The notes under the pieces: model-generated
Told to the model about the DNA's origin: nothing
The model's input: only the letters and a program-made list of their open reading frames with translations
The model's database searches: none
Assembly (NCBI GenBank): GCA_022836615.1
Contig: MU405232.1
Coordinates: 290,461 to 354,460, forward strand
Direction of reading: 5' to 3'
Length of the DNA stretch: 64,000 bases
DNA from: Annulohypoxylon bovei var. microspora
Lineage: Eukaryota > Ascomycota > Sordariomycetes > Xylariales > Hypoxylaceae
Position numbers and translations under genes: made by a program
Shown here: piece by piece, positions 1-12,500 of the stretch
How positions within the stretch are numbered: the first letter of the stretch is position 1
Layout: every line of letters starts with the position of its first letter

Positions 1-311
1 CTAGGAAAGGGTATCGTATCGTATATGCCTCACCCAAGTCCAGCTATGTATGCATAAGCAGTGTCGAGCCCTTGACTTTAGTAGTACTTTCCCTCTCTGC
101 TCAGTGTAAATCATGTATCGTCTCGAAATCGGCGGGTCGAATACTAAATGCAAAACACCCGGGAACCATAAACACCTGGGTATAATCCGCCTACCGTAAC
201 CGTCATCCCAAAGGCTCGTTCATCCATATATATCCTCGGTGTCATCAATCTAGAAAGGAAGGCCAGAAAGCAAAAACGAAAGCCTTGATTCGATGCGGCG
301 TGCGGACGGGT
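1..311. other. 3' flank, no gene seen
   Basis: This stretch follows the stop codon of the minus-strand RFTS-domain gene and probably holds its 3' untranslated region. No frame of useful length, RNA gene or repeat is visible. Confidence 0.5.
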
Positions 312-2888
312 CTACACTAGGAGACCGCGCTTGATGGGTTGTGGGACGACCTGGCCATTGAGTTGTACCTCGCCGCGCTTCTGTGCCTTCTCCCCCATGT
401 TGCGGATCTTCTCTAGCAAATGGCTAATTATACTATTAGATTCTTGATCACGTGTTATGGTATTCATTGGGATAAAGAAACGTATGGATGATTTCCATGA
501 GAAGAGACATTTGCTACCTAAGTATGTTGTGTGCTGTTGCAGTAACATAAGGTGCTTACACCAACTCCAAACATGCTCTCACTCAAAAGCAGGGAGGATA
601 AGGGCATTGTCTAGACAAAGAAGAGTTTCGAATGGGTGTTTCGAAATTAGTTATTAGGGTGGCTGGGTGTTGCTGGACCCAAGATAATGGACTTCAATTA
701 GGAAAGGAGGGAAAATGACATACTTGATGGGTATGTGTCCCTTCTGGGACTCCTGGACGGCAAGATCCATAAGACTCGCCCTGCTCTGCTCTGCCTCGGC
801 TTGTGCGTCCTTCTCGTGCGCCTCGTAGTGATGGTTGATGAGGGCTTGTCCGTCCTCCTCGTCGGCGGCTCGGACGATGTAGCTACAGTCGGGCTCTTCA
901 CAGGTCCACGTCTGGTTTGGTCCCTTAGGCGTGGTAGAAGGCAACTTTTCGGCGCGGATGACGATTCGGGTAAGTGGAGAGTCTGCATTATCAACTCCTT
1001 CATCGTCGCTGATCGAAGAAGATGTATCATCTACGTCGTCATCTTGTTCGTCGTCATCGAAATACCTAGATCTCTTCGATGTCTTCCTTAACACGCCATC
1101 CTCGTCAATATCCATTTCGTCGTCTTCAAAGCTTGTTTCTTGGCGTAAGCGTTTTTTACTACCAGTGGAAGGACGCAGGCCTGCCACTTTCCCACCAGGG
1201 CGGCCTCTTTGTGGTGGTTGCTTTCCTGCAGTTCTTGCTGGTAGCTCTTTGCTACCCGGAGTAGATTGAGTCTCTTCGCGCGAAGGCTTACCCTTCTTCT
1301 TGCGCCTGGCAATTTTTGGTATGTCTTCCTCGGCGATAAATTCGAAATTAGGCATGGTGTCAATATTGTCCTTCACCCATTCGTAGAATTGGCTTTTATG
1401 CCACTCAGGTGCAAGGAACCGTACGAGGTCTCGGGCGAAGTATTCGCAGATCTCTGGTAATGCTTTAGGATTTCTAATGCTTAGCTCGAGGTAGAGTTTA
1501 GTACACCAGCTCTTAGGGCTCATGTCATCTGGATGCTTCTTTTGCTTCCCCTCATCCAGGAGCTCAAGCATTTCCTGCCGGATGTCCTGTAGAGCCTCAA
1601 ACACAAGTTTAAATGAGGAGCTTGTATCCAAATGGGTTCCACTCGCTTCTCGTGAAGTTGGTTTCCCTGAACTATCAGCTGCATTTAAGCTGTGATGCTG
1701 ATCATCGGGAACATCAACTGCCATCATGTCGACACTACGAGAGGACTCGGATCGGATTTTCCTGGGTGACTTATGTTTGACTTTAGTTAGGTTTGCTTGA
1801 ATTTGTTCGTCACTGGACAGGTCGGGCACATCAGAGCCGGTAGTCACGCTATGGCGAAGGGACCTCGAGGCCGAATTTCGTAATAACGGTCTGCCCTTCT
1901 TCTTGTTATCAGTGGCCTCGACAGAACTGGATTTTTCTAGTGGTGGATATGGGACTGCGACCAAAGAGCTTAACTCTGCTTTTCTCGCATTTTTAGAATC
2001 ATTAGATTCCTTTTTAGCCAATCGCTTCACAATAGTCTATATTTTAAGTTAAACCACAGTTACGATATCCGAGGGTGAGAGAGCCTTACAGGAAATTGAT
2101 GTGTCAACCAATTATGGAATTCAGTGTCTTTAGGGAAGTGTGAAAGTAAGAAGATGGCCTGATCTTTAGTCCGCTGGTGCGCTTCTGATAAAGTTATGCC
2201 GTCGCCAACAGTTAGGGCATACTGCATGCATATCGGGTTAGACAAGATTAAACCAATCGCTTTATCGCACCACTACCTGTGTGCGAATAGGAAAATAAGA
2301 GCTGCCCAGACGTACCTTAAAGAGGACATCATCTAAAGGCAACTTGACGTCGCATAGTGTTTTGTGACTGTTTTTCTTCTTCTTATGAAGTTCTTGAAGG
2401 GTGGCTTCGTACTCAACCAATATGGCGTAATGAAGAGATATGCCTTGGAACATAATGTCGCAGATGTTCGTATATGCTTCGGATGGGACTATTTCATACC
2501 AGCCTGCTCCGCCACTAGCCCAGAGCACAGGCATAGGTAAACCATCTTCTTTTAAGCCAATGGAGAATGATAACGTGTTCTGAATCTGGATCCGAGGTGA
2601 ATCACCCTTGATGTGTCGATTAACTAGGAATCTTTCTTGATCTTTCTCGATTTCGACCCTTCCACGAACAATCAAAGGCCCTTCCAAATCGACATGTAGT
2701 AGATTTGCTAATGTACCATTTCTATGGTAGATGGTCGCATCGACGAGTAGAAAACATGGCCAATCGTCGGGGTGTGCTCGAGAAGAGGCGGGCTTCAGCA
2801 CGGTTTCCTCTTGGTAATATTGTATGGCCGCTTCGTCGATGGTTGCGACCGTCGAGTTGGACGGTGCCCGGCGTCGACGTCCGGCCAT
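312..2888 (-). CDS. RFTS (DNMT1 replication-foci)-domain nuclear protein, Raf2/DIM-7-like candidate
   Basis: Proposed exons on the minus strand are 2277-2888, 2090-2221, 724-2036 and 312-432, giving about 725 residues in one frame. The first two exons resemble the replication-foci targeting domain (PF12047 type), with a typical segment TLSEAHQRTKDQAIFLLSHF. The middle is basic, low-complexity and acidic (DDDEQDDD), as in nuclear proteins. Near the C terminus is a probable zinc finger, WTCEEPDC followed by NHHYEAH. No cytosine-methyltransferase motifs occur, so this is not a DIM-2/DNMT1 enzyme. RFTS plus a C-terminal zinc finger without a catalytic domain is the plan of fission-yeast Raf2, a CLRC heterochromatin subunit; the Neurospora counterpart would be DIM-7. 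That identity is inference. Exon 1 could instead end at an earlier GTACGT (after 2316), also in phase. The last intron is long (291 bases), so its acceptor or a missed micro-exon is uncertain. It is divergent from Pus4. Confidence 0.7.
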
Positions 2889-3591
2889 GGCGATGGCGAA
2901 TCGAGGCTAAATTTGGATGACGATTGAAAGAAGGACTGTGTGCCGTCTTCGTCTTCTGTAGTTAAAAGGGTTATATAGGAAGGTTAAGTGTAGGAGAAGG
3001 AAATTTGATGCGGCGGGTTAGTATGGAAGTGAGTGTGTATGGAAGAAGCAGTTGCTTCGTAAAAGAAGTACCGTGTTGCCTTTTAGAACATTGAATGTTG
3101 GAACGCGCTGTCGGCAAGTACAGAAGCACGCGCGCATTCTAGATACTATATAGGTACATATAGGTACGGTTACTTTAGGTACCTAGGTACTGCAGCAACG
3201 TGGATTGAATGAGGGGTTGACCAATGATACTCGAGATGAACAAGAGCCATTGATGGAGGGGCAACCTAACAGCCCTAAGTCTAGAATACCTAGCTAGCGT
3301 TGTAATGGCCAATCGATAAGGCCCGCTATTCTTGGATTAACCATGTCGATTATCTATTTTCCTCCAAACAAACTCTAGGAATTTTTTTTTTCTAGCCCAT
3401 CAAATTCAATTCTCCAAACTTTGATTGTACCCTGCAAAGCAAAGCAACCACTCAATCAATTCTACAATCAAATTCTTGCGCTTTAACTCATTGACTGCTT
3501 ACAACGCAGAGCGCGAGGACTTAAACAATCATTGAATCGCATATCGCATGTCGCATGCCTATAACTCCTTTCTAAATCTCCCCTCTATCGA
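2889..3591. promoter_or_regulatory. Divergent intergenic promoter region between the RFTS gene and PUS4
   Basis: About 700 bases separate two start codons on opposite strands, so promoters for both genes should lie here. It contains a cluster of TAGGTAC-type motifs (3151-3190). The side near PUS4 (3400-3560) is rich in C, A and T with few G, as is common just before fungal start codons. No specific factor site is identified. Confidence 0.45.
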
Positions 3592-5367
3592 ATGAAAGCC
3601 ATTAAATTTTTCCGAATGGCAGCTTCTCGCCCCGTTCTCGATGGCGTCTTTGGTACGATGCTCCTACTCTCTCTCTACCCTCTCTCTACCCTCTCCCACC
3701 TCAATCGCATTCCATCTTAGCCTATTTCCTAGCTAACCATGTTTTTTTTTTCCATAGGCGTCAATAAGCCAATGGGCATGAGCAGTGCTCAAGTAATCCG
3801 AGACTGCCAACATCACTTCAACCCTTCGGACTGCTTCAAGCCCATGATCGACCAAGTGAAGCATAGCAGAGACAACGAATCCAACACCAAGAAGAAGCGA
3901 CGCAAGTTCAACAAGAGGGACCTACAAGTCAAAATAGGTCACGGTGGCACGCTTGACCCTCTCGCCACCGGCGTGCTAATTCTTGGTGTTGGAAAGGGTA
4001 CTAAATCCCTTCAGTCCTTTTTGGACTGTACTAAGGAGTACGAGACCGTGGTGCTTTTCGGTGCTAGCACCGACACTTATGATCGAGTGGGAAAGATCCT
4101 TAAGAGGACTGAATACCAGCACATTACTCAACCCATGGTCGAAGAGGCCCTCGGTTCTTTCCAGGGCAAGTTCCAGCAGATGCCGCCTCTCTATTCGGCA
4201 CTGAAGATGGAGGGTAAGCCTCTTTATGAATACGCCCGACTAGGAAAGGCGTTACCACGAGAGATCACAACCAGAGAAGTGGAAGTGACCAAGATCGAAT
4301 TGGTCGAGTGGTATGAGCCTGGCAAACACTCATATCGTTGGCCTGCTGAACAAGCCACCTCCTTCGAACGTAACTTTGCGGAAGAGGTTTGGAAAATAGA
4401 GAAGCAGCAGAATACTACGAAGAAGCTTACCCCTGAGGAAAAGGAGGAAGAGACCAAGGCGCTAAAGGAACACGAGATTTTCAAGCGCAAGGCTGACAAG
4501 AGCGTGGATGCCCTTGTTTACGACCAAGTAAATCACAAGCGTCGAAAGACCTCAAAAGCAGAGCCGCCGTTGTTAATGTCAGGAGCACTAGGCGACCCCC
4601 CTCCGGCATCTCCGAAGCCAGGAAAAGGATCGAATCTGATCCCTGAATCCGATCCGGACGCGGCCCTTCCATGGGAGGACAAGGGACCTCCTGCAGCGAG
4701 GATTCGTATGACTGTGACTTCTGGTTTCTATGTCAGAAGTTTCTGCCATGACATTGGCATGAAGCTCAACTCTTCAGCAATGATGGCAGAGCTCTGCAGA
4801 TCACGACAAGGTGAATTCGCCTTAGGTAGCCCCAATTGTCTGGAGTATTCAGATCTCGCCAAGGGAGAGTCCGTATGGGCCCCTCAAATCAAGAATATGT
4901 TGTCCCTGTGGAACAGCAAACCGCGAGACGGACCCACCCAGGCCATGAGAGCTCAGCAGAACCCAGCTAAGAGCAAAGGTTCCGAGAGACCGGCCGAAGA
5001 TGCACCTCTAGTAAAGTCGACAGAATCAGACGATACCAAAGAGAATTCTTCTAGTGGGAAGTTATCATTGCCGACACCAGATTCCTCTTCTCCAATCCAG
5101 GATCCCAAGCCTGAGGACGTGTCATGCTCTAACCCTCGAGAGACTAAAGACGGTGATGACGAATCGAGTGCGGTAGAGATCCTCGCGGAGAATCCTTCTA
5201 AGACGACTTTGCTGGTATCTAGAGAAGCCGCTCAGTCGCAAACCAAGGACGAGAATGTTGATGAAGAGGCTCTAAAGAATGTGCCTGACGCCGCTGAGCT
5301 CCATACTGAGGAAAAGGATGTTAATAAAGAGACCTCGAGTGAGGCCCCCAGCACCGCTGCTGCCTGA
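3592..5367 (+). CDS. PUS4: tRNA pseudouridine synthase Pus4 (TruB family)
   Basis: This enzyme should convert U55 of the tRNA T-loop to pseudouridine in nucleus and mitochondria. Exons are 3592 (or 3616)-3652 and 3758-5367; the intron starts GTACGA and ends CCATAG, and joining restores DGVFGVNKPMGMSS, the expected TruB N terminus. The signature GHGGTLDPLATGVL carries the catalytic Asp, residue 79 counting from the second ATG. Later family blocks follow (YETVVLFGASTDTYD, QMPPLYSALKMEGKPLYEYAR, and GFYVRSFCHDIG near 4711). Two in-frame ATGs are possible: 3616 gives MAASRPVLDG and about 548 residues, 3592 adds eight residues. The protein is longer than yeast Pus4 because of a Lys/Glu-rich insert around 4380-4560 and a roughly 170-residue Ser/Glu/Asp-rich tail after about 4900. 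The tail is probably disordered; its role is unknown. Confidence 0.95.
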
Positions 5368-6445
5368 ACCCCGCATATACATCTCTAGCATTCGAAATTC
5401 CTACTCGAATGCTCTAGAATGTACACACATCTTTTTTCATGAGGGAACATATTGGAAGGCAGCTTGTGATCATTCATGAGAGACGCATTTGCATTTGTAT
5501 TGTATTTTGTTGCATTAGCTAGGAGTTGAGGGATTGTTCATTTGCATGTATAGCGCTGGAGGCGCCAGGAGGTGTGTACATATCTGGCTAGATACCTACC
5601 CAACACAGTGAGCTTGATTTGTTATACAATTTTGCTATTCAATATAGCTCTAGCCTACTTTTTTATGTGCGTAGTAGATGATCAAGTGCGTTAATTGCAT
5701 GAATCACGCTATCCCATGGTAATCGAGTAAATACTAGGGAACTTGCCTATGGGCAAATACGAAGAGTGAAAGATAATACTATACGACACCGCCAGTAGCC
5801 AAGTCAGGGTTTTAACTCTAGAGCTATCCGAGACAAGATAGGATGGGTAGACTCAAGAAAACCTATATCTCTCTAAGCTTTCGCCTATACGATGACCGTA
5901 GTTGAATGTTCAATGCCATATGAAGATAGTCTCACTAGGTACGTAGACATAGCTTTATAACAGAAAGCCCGAATACCAGTGTAAGCGTGATAACGAAAAC
6001 GATTCTATCTCGTTCTACATTATCGTCTAACTATCATAAGCGTCGTGATCATTAACTACTATTACTTAAAACGGTCGTCACCAAGTTCCCTTCCGTCCTC
6101 CCTTTCCCGGCTTCCGGCATTCGGTAATATCGAGACCCAAACCGATGCGTCGTAATCCCGATTCCGATCCCGATCCGACTTGACCTAATACATACCATCC
6201 TGCGCTTGTAAGGCCTCGAATGTTACAATGCTCCCATAATGATATTATACATAAGCCAGATGATGTTTATCGTAAGTCCTAGTGTTCGAGGCATTCTATC
6301 TATCCAACGGTCGGTACCCCTTTTAGAACCTGGTCCAGCTGTTTGCACAAAGACCTGTAAGGTACCTGTTGCCTCTACCCCTCACGTGCCGATCTAGGGT
6401 TAGAACGCCCACATCTCTAATTCCGTCGGTGACCTATGAAGTGGC
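5368..6445. other. Convergent 3' flanks of PUS4 and the DUF4048 gene
   Basis: The interval lies between two genes whose 3' ends face each other. It should contain both 3' untranslated regions. I see no coding frame, RNA gene or repeat that I can support. Confidence 0.45.
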
Positions 6446-8378
6446 TTAGAACGAAGTTGAATCCGCAGGCGGCGAAAGACTCTTTTCCCACTCTTTGATG
6501 AAGTTCGACGTAGTGTTCTTCAGATTGCTAGGCGCCAGTCTGTTGAGGATGGCTTGTGGCAGTTCTTCAAGCTTGCTTGGGGTCTGCGGAGATGGTGAGC
6601 GGAGTTCGCTCCGGGATTGCTTGCGTCTCCTATCGTCGAAAGGTTAGATATGCGTTGCATTGCTAGGAATTAGGCGACTTGAGACGAGTCGGTAGTAGTA
6701 TTGTGCCTTGCACAATGTGTTGTCTCATTGGATGGTCGTCTTACAGTGTCCCTCCATTTTCGTTGGCCCTCTCGGGAATCGCGGATATGATATCCCCGTT
6801 CACAGTGCTACCGCTCCATCGAGCGGTCTTGACATTCGGCGATTCCCAGCTTGACCAGTCCTCATCATCGAAGCTATCGAATGTGAGTGGCGTCCAGGAG
6901 AAATGTTTCTTAGCCTTAGGCTCGGGTCTGGTCCCGGTCTGCCTGTGTTGGAATCGATCGCTGAAGCTGTCGGTGGACTGTCTCCTTGGTGTCTCTGTTA
7001 AGGATTCCGGTTCGTCCTGAAACGGTATGCGACCGCGACTCGAAGCAGAAGCACGAATCGTATCTTGATCACCCTCCATTCTACCCAGTCGGGACACCAT
7101 TTCGCTAGTCCTATTTGTGGTACCAGAAATTGCTTCATCGCCAACGGTCGCTTGTCTTAGGTCCTCAACGAATGTCCAAAGACCTTGCTTAAGTTCATTA
7201 GCCATCTGCTTCATACCATTTGTTGGCTGGCTTTGACGAGGAGCCCAAGTTGCACGCTTGTTGATAGGAGCTGGGCTAGGAATTGACGGCGGATTAGAGT
7301 ATAGGTTAGCTGATCGAAGCCCACTATCATCGCCATTTGTCGATCTAGTTGGCGAAAGTAACGATAGGGTACGCGCATGCCCGCCACGGATGACCGTCCT
7401 CTTAGACTCCCGAGGAGTTCCCTGGCTCTGGCTTTGCGCACGGAGAATGGCTTTTCTGCGCTCTAGCTCGCTATTATATCGAACAGTCGCATTTTCATCG
7501 TATCCCCATGGCGCATCTAAAACAGACGCCATTGCTTGAAGGGGTTCGATATTCCTATGGGATGCTCGTTTCCTATACGCAGCAGAGCTTGTCCACTGTC
7601 TTTTTAGTTTCCGCAACTCATCTTCAGCACGCCCCAACTCTTCGCGAAGTTCCAATACACGACGCTCTTGGGCAGCAATGGCGACAATGAAATCATTTGG
7701 ATCGGTAGGTGAGCTTAGCGCTGAGGTTTCTATAGGAGTTGGAGGCATTGATGAAGTGGGCGTAGGTCTCGAAGGAAAACTGTTAGGTTGCGAAATTGGC
7801 AACGTTAAGGAAAGTCGATTGGAATTTCGAGATGTTGTCGAGGTAGAACGAGTGGATCGTGTCTGAGACGTCTCACTTAGAGGCGGCGGCGAAGACATCG
7901 AGCCCAGGTATGAGTCCTTGTCTGTCTCTCCATCTGTTCCAATACTCTCTTTGCGGTTGGCACGTGGTGTCACTGTTGCATGAGACGAGCTGGGAGCTGG
8001 ATTGCTAATAGAACCAGTACCAGCAGCAATATTAGGACTTGCAGAAAGGGCTGCGTCAAGCGAAGCAGCCGAATCTTGCAACCCGCGAAGCCGACGCTGT
8101 TCAACTGCCATGTTTGCCCAAATAACCGACTTAATAAAATTCCGTAGTGAACGAGACTGCAATATTTCTTCTGCAGTAAGATTTCCAATGGATTTTCGCT
8201 TTTGAAAAAGAGTGACTGGAAAACTATTCGCACGCCTATGCCGACTTTTCCCGAAAAAAGAGCGTTTAGAATATAAAGTTGTAATTATGTTGTTGAGTCT
8301 CTTGTCGTTGAAGAGAGTGTTGGAGCGGGCAGCAGTAATCAAGCAAATTTGGAAAAGTTGAGTGGATTTCATAGACAT
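6446..8378 (-). CDS. DUF4048-family protein of unknown function
   Basis: Minus-strand exons are 6745-8378 and 6446-6629. The donor CT|GTAAGA at 6744 and acceptor GATAG before 6629 add 60 residues (LRRKQSRSEL... ending SPPADSTSF) that a single-frame reading would miss. The total is about 605 residues. It is Ser/Thr/Pro-rich with the block NRLSLTLPI. A predicted coiled coil around residues 230-265 (AAQERRVLELREELGRAEDELRKLKRQW, shown here in parts: AAQERRVLELREEL, then AEDELRKLKRQW) and the segment LWTFVEDLRQATVGDEA match my memory of ascomycete DUF4048 proteins. No signal peptide or membrane segment is evident. The first 45 residues look less protein-like, so the true start or an extra 5' intron is uncertain. 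Biochemical role is unknown. Confidence 0.75.
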
Positions 8379-9559
8379 AAAAAAACATAATCGGCCACCC
8401 GGCGAGGCAGATGGCGATCAAAATTCAGGGCGGTGACTGGAGCTCGCTTGGACAAGGTGGGAAATTGGGGGGTACGCAGCACCACTCAGACTTGCTGTGT
8501 TAGGGATGTAATAGGAGGCCAAGTAACCTGTACGGCTCGGCCGGGGTATAGCTAGACCTTGTTAGGCGACGAATGATAAGAGAATATGCCAGGGTAGACG
8601 AGGACCGGGGGAGCCCATCATCTGCAAAGGAGGGGACGAAACTCGAATCACAGATTATAGATTGATATAAAGAATGTGGTTGTTTATTTGAAGATTTCTA
8701 AGAGAGAAGGCTAAAGTGTTGGTGAAAAGGTTGTAGTTGGTTTTAAAAGGTTGTAACAAACAGAAATGATTGAAACGATTAAAATGATAGGAATGATTAT
8801 GGCAAGTTAGGCCTCAGGTTTTGGTCGGGTTCGATCGGTTTTTGCTTTAATTTCATTTCGTTGTATTTATTTTGATGGATTTGTTTCCCTTCAATCCCCG
8901 GTCAACCAAACGGAAACTCCACAAATCCAATCGTGCGCTCATCTCAAGCTGTTTTGTGCATTCAGGGGCAAGCCATGGCTTCCATAAGAATCCAGAATCC
9001 AGAATCGACGGCTCGGATGGCGTTTGTCGCGGAAAATTGCTTGTATTTTGATTGGGAAGATGTTTTGGGTCCCCCCGAATTTCCACGAGTCTTGACCCTG
9101 CAAGGTTCGAAATGAATCTTGTTAGGGGGTGGAGAACTTAGTGTAAAACCTTGTACTAAAATACCAGTACGTACCTAATTTAGAATCTATGTCTTCTCAC
9201 GTGATAACCCGTAAATTGTATCGCGTCGCACACGCGCCATCCTTGCACATCATTATCGTAATTGCCTAATTGGTCTTTGTTCGTGACCTTTCAAAGGCGA
9301 GGACCTCAAAAACGAAGGAAGGAGTAAGAACGCCAGGCAACACAAGGAGCATTGAAAGTTTCAATTGATTGTTACATACGTACAAGTCAAAGACAATTCT
9401 CGCTTTGCTGCCTACCTCTGTATGACTACCTAGGTAGGTAGGTAGGTACGAAGACGTATATTACATTTTTTTTTTACTTTCCAAGGGACCAGATTCTTCT
9501 CATTTCTATTCCGGCTTGTTCTAGCTTCTCGTCCATATTTTGCTGCAGTTGCAATTGAA
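8379..9559. promoter_or_regulatory. Divergent intergenic region between the DUF4048 gene and the DNA ligase gene
   Basis: About 1.2 kb holding the upstream regions of two divergent genes. A GGTA microsatellite with a palindromic centre lies at 9427-9449 and a T run at 9465-9477. Short open frames here (for example 8853-9115, both strands) have no recognisable product. Confidence 0.4.
9427..9449. repeat. (GGTA)n microsatellite with TACCTAGGTA palindrome
   Basis: Four and a half copies of GGTA preceded by TACC, 110 bp upstream of the ligase start codon. The same motif type recurs through the intergenic DNA of the window. Confidence 0.85.
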
Positions 9560-12500
9560 ATGCCTTTTCCATTTAGATATATATGCGACCTACTCCAACA
9601 GCTTGACGATGAGTCTCGTCAAGATGCAACCAAGAAGCTTCCTGCAAAGGTTATAATTGAAACCTGGTTTAGCGCACATCGTTCACGTCTGGACGCGCAT
9701 GAAGACCATGCATGCGCCATACTATCTACTCTGCTGCCGGAGAGAAGAACAGATCGAGTCTACTTCATTCAGACAATGAGACTTGAAACTATATTTGCCA
9801 AGGCTCTAATTCTAGGAGCTTCCAGAGTTCTAGAATTACGAAGATACAAGAGTCCCGGTCTAGGTGTAGATCTTGCAGACTGCGTTGAGGGTATCTTGAC
9901 ACGCACGGTAAGTAACATTGCTTGATGGCCGGAATCCAAATAGGCCTATGATCCTCTCGAAATCTCTGCTCAAATTTCTAACCCTGGTAAAGCCCAACCC
10001 ATCACATGGCAATAGTGAGCTTACAGTGGAGGAGATTGACGATACTCTAAGCCGCATTGCAGCTGCCTGCAGGTTCAGCTCGCCTACAGTTAGAGCCTTA
10101 CGCAAGACCCAAAATGCAAGGGATCAGGATAGATCCCTAATGAACATTTATAGACGACTTAGTCCGAGAGATGCGAAATGGTTTACGAGGTTGGTATTGA
10201 AGAACTACCAACCAGTGGTCATGGATGAACGGGTTGTCTTTCGTTGCTATCATCCTCTATTGCCTCAGATGATAAAGGTCAGAGATGATTTTACCAAGGC
10301 TACCGAGTTCTTACGGCATATTAGCCAATCACCTCACGATCAAAGTGATATTGCAAATATTCTGAAGCCGTCCATCGGAACAAAAGTTGGACGACAAGCA
10401 TGGTTTAAGGGGAGAAGTATCAAACATTGCATTGATATGGGTAGATCTCGAGAAATGAGTTGCGAACAGAAAATCGACGGAGAATATTGCCAGATACACA
10501 TCGATCTCCACAGGCCTCACTCCCCTATTCGAATATTCTCCAAGAGTGGAAAGGATAGTACGCAGGATCGACTTGGCCTTCACCAGTAAGCCATTGTTCA
10601 AACCCCTTTATTCACATCTGATTGACCGGATTTAATAGAGTAATACGGGACTCGCTCAAATTGAACGCCCCGAACTGTCCACTCAAAGTTGGGTGTATTC
10701 TCGAGGGAGAGTTAGTGGTGTACAGTAACAAGGTATTACCTTCCTTTGACCTTCGGGGTATGTGTATACTGACTGGTAAGATAGGAAAATAAGATTTTGC
10801 CATTCCACAAAATTCGCAAACACGTTTCACGTTCTGGCTCTTTCTTAGGAACTAAGTTCGACTCACAGTATGACATAACCCCTTATTTATATAAGGTAAT
10901 CGACTAATTTGCAATAGGCCAGACGATGCTGAGCACTTGATGATTGTATATTACGACATACTAATGATCGATGATGAGTCATTGCTAGGTGTTCGACAGT
11001 CTGAACGTCGCAGGCGCCTGAGTGAGCTCATAACCTGCCGAAAGGGCTGCGCCGAGCTAGTACAGCATGAAGTCATGTCTTTCTCCCGACCATCCGCAGC
11101 ATTAAAACTGCGCGAAGCCTTTGCTAGATGTATTGTTTCTCGCAATGAAGGCCTTGTTTTGAAACCTGACGAACCATACTTCGACTTCAGTACAAACCCA
11201 AAGCCATACACCTGTAACATTAAGTTGAAGAAGGAATATGTTCAGGGCTGGGGTGACGTCGGGGACTTTGCGGTTGTCGGCGCTTCTTATGATGCATCTA
11301 AAGCAAGAGAGTACAAGAAATCCGACGTTAACTGGACTCATTTCTTCATTGGATGCCTAGAAAACAAGGAAAAGGCGCGAGCGAGGTTGGAAAAGCCTCA
11401 ATTTGTTGTCACTAACGTGGTTGAGCTTCCCGAAGCCCTTCTGTCGACAGTGATATCTCAATGCTTCCCATCTCCGGTTCCTTTCAGCCAGAACGAAACC
11501 ATTGCCCTAGAATTCAGGGGAGGTGAACTAGGGAGACGACCGGCGGATGTCTTCCTAGACCCGTTAGTATTTGACATGCGCTGCTTCTCATTCGATAAAG
11601 AACCAAATACAAACTACTGGAGCATGAGATTTCCAGCAGTCTCTAAAATTCACCATGATAGATCCTACTGGGATACGATCTCCTTTACTGAGCTCCAAGA
11701 GATTGCATCAAATGCAACCGAAATGCCAGAGGTTGAAGATAGTCAGGAGATGCGCGAATGGATATTAGCACTGGAGAAGGCAGACCCACGTGGTGTAGCC
11801 GTCGATGCTATGACCCAACAAAGCACCTCGTCGGAGAGAGGAGTATCCCTCATGTCACCCAATAAAAATGAACAAGAGAAGGAAACCCGATATGGTTCAA
11901 CAGTGGAAGTAGAGGCCACCAACGAAACACATCTTCAAGAAAACCCTTTACTGTCTTGCCTCGGTGCGGCAGTCTCAGTCCAAGGCCTATCAAACCCCCC
12001 AAGGTCACCAACTGATGATTCCCATACAGCCAACTCGAAATGCCGGAAACGACCAGCTCCTGATACAACCGTGGCCGCTCAAAAGTCACGAAAGCTTTCT
12101 AACCCAACTCCGGTACGATCAAACACAACAACTATTTATGCTAGTCTACCGTCGAGCCCTACACAAAGCAGAGAACCGCTCGGGCAGATTGATGCTAATT
12201 CGCAGTCTCAAATACCCGAGGGACTACTACATAAATTATCATCAGAAACTTCGTCGCTACTAACAAGCAACAACTACGACTTAGCTGCCCCTTCTCTATT
12301 TGTACCACCTAACGCTGCCCATTCATCACCGAGTTCTATACAAGAACAGGATGGTTCGAAGCAAAATATGGCTCCCAAGTGTTGCTCACTGGCGGGAAAG
12401 AAATGTGCATTTAACAACTGCTCCATTCTATTATCGCCGTGCATCGCCAAGTACCCATGGATCACAGATAACCTATTGCGAGACCATGGCATCTATGATT

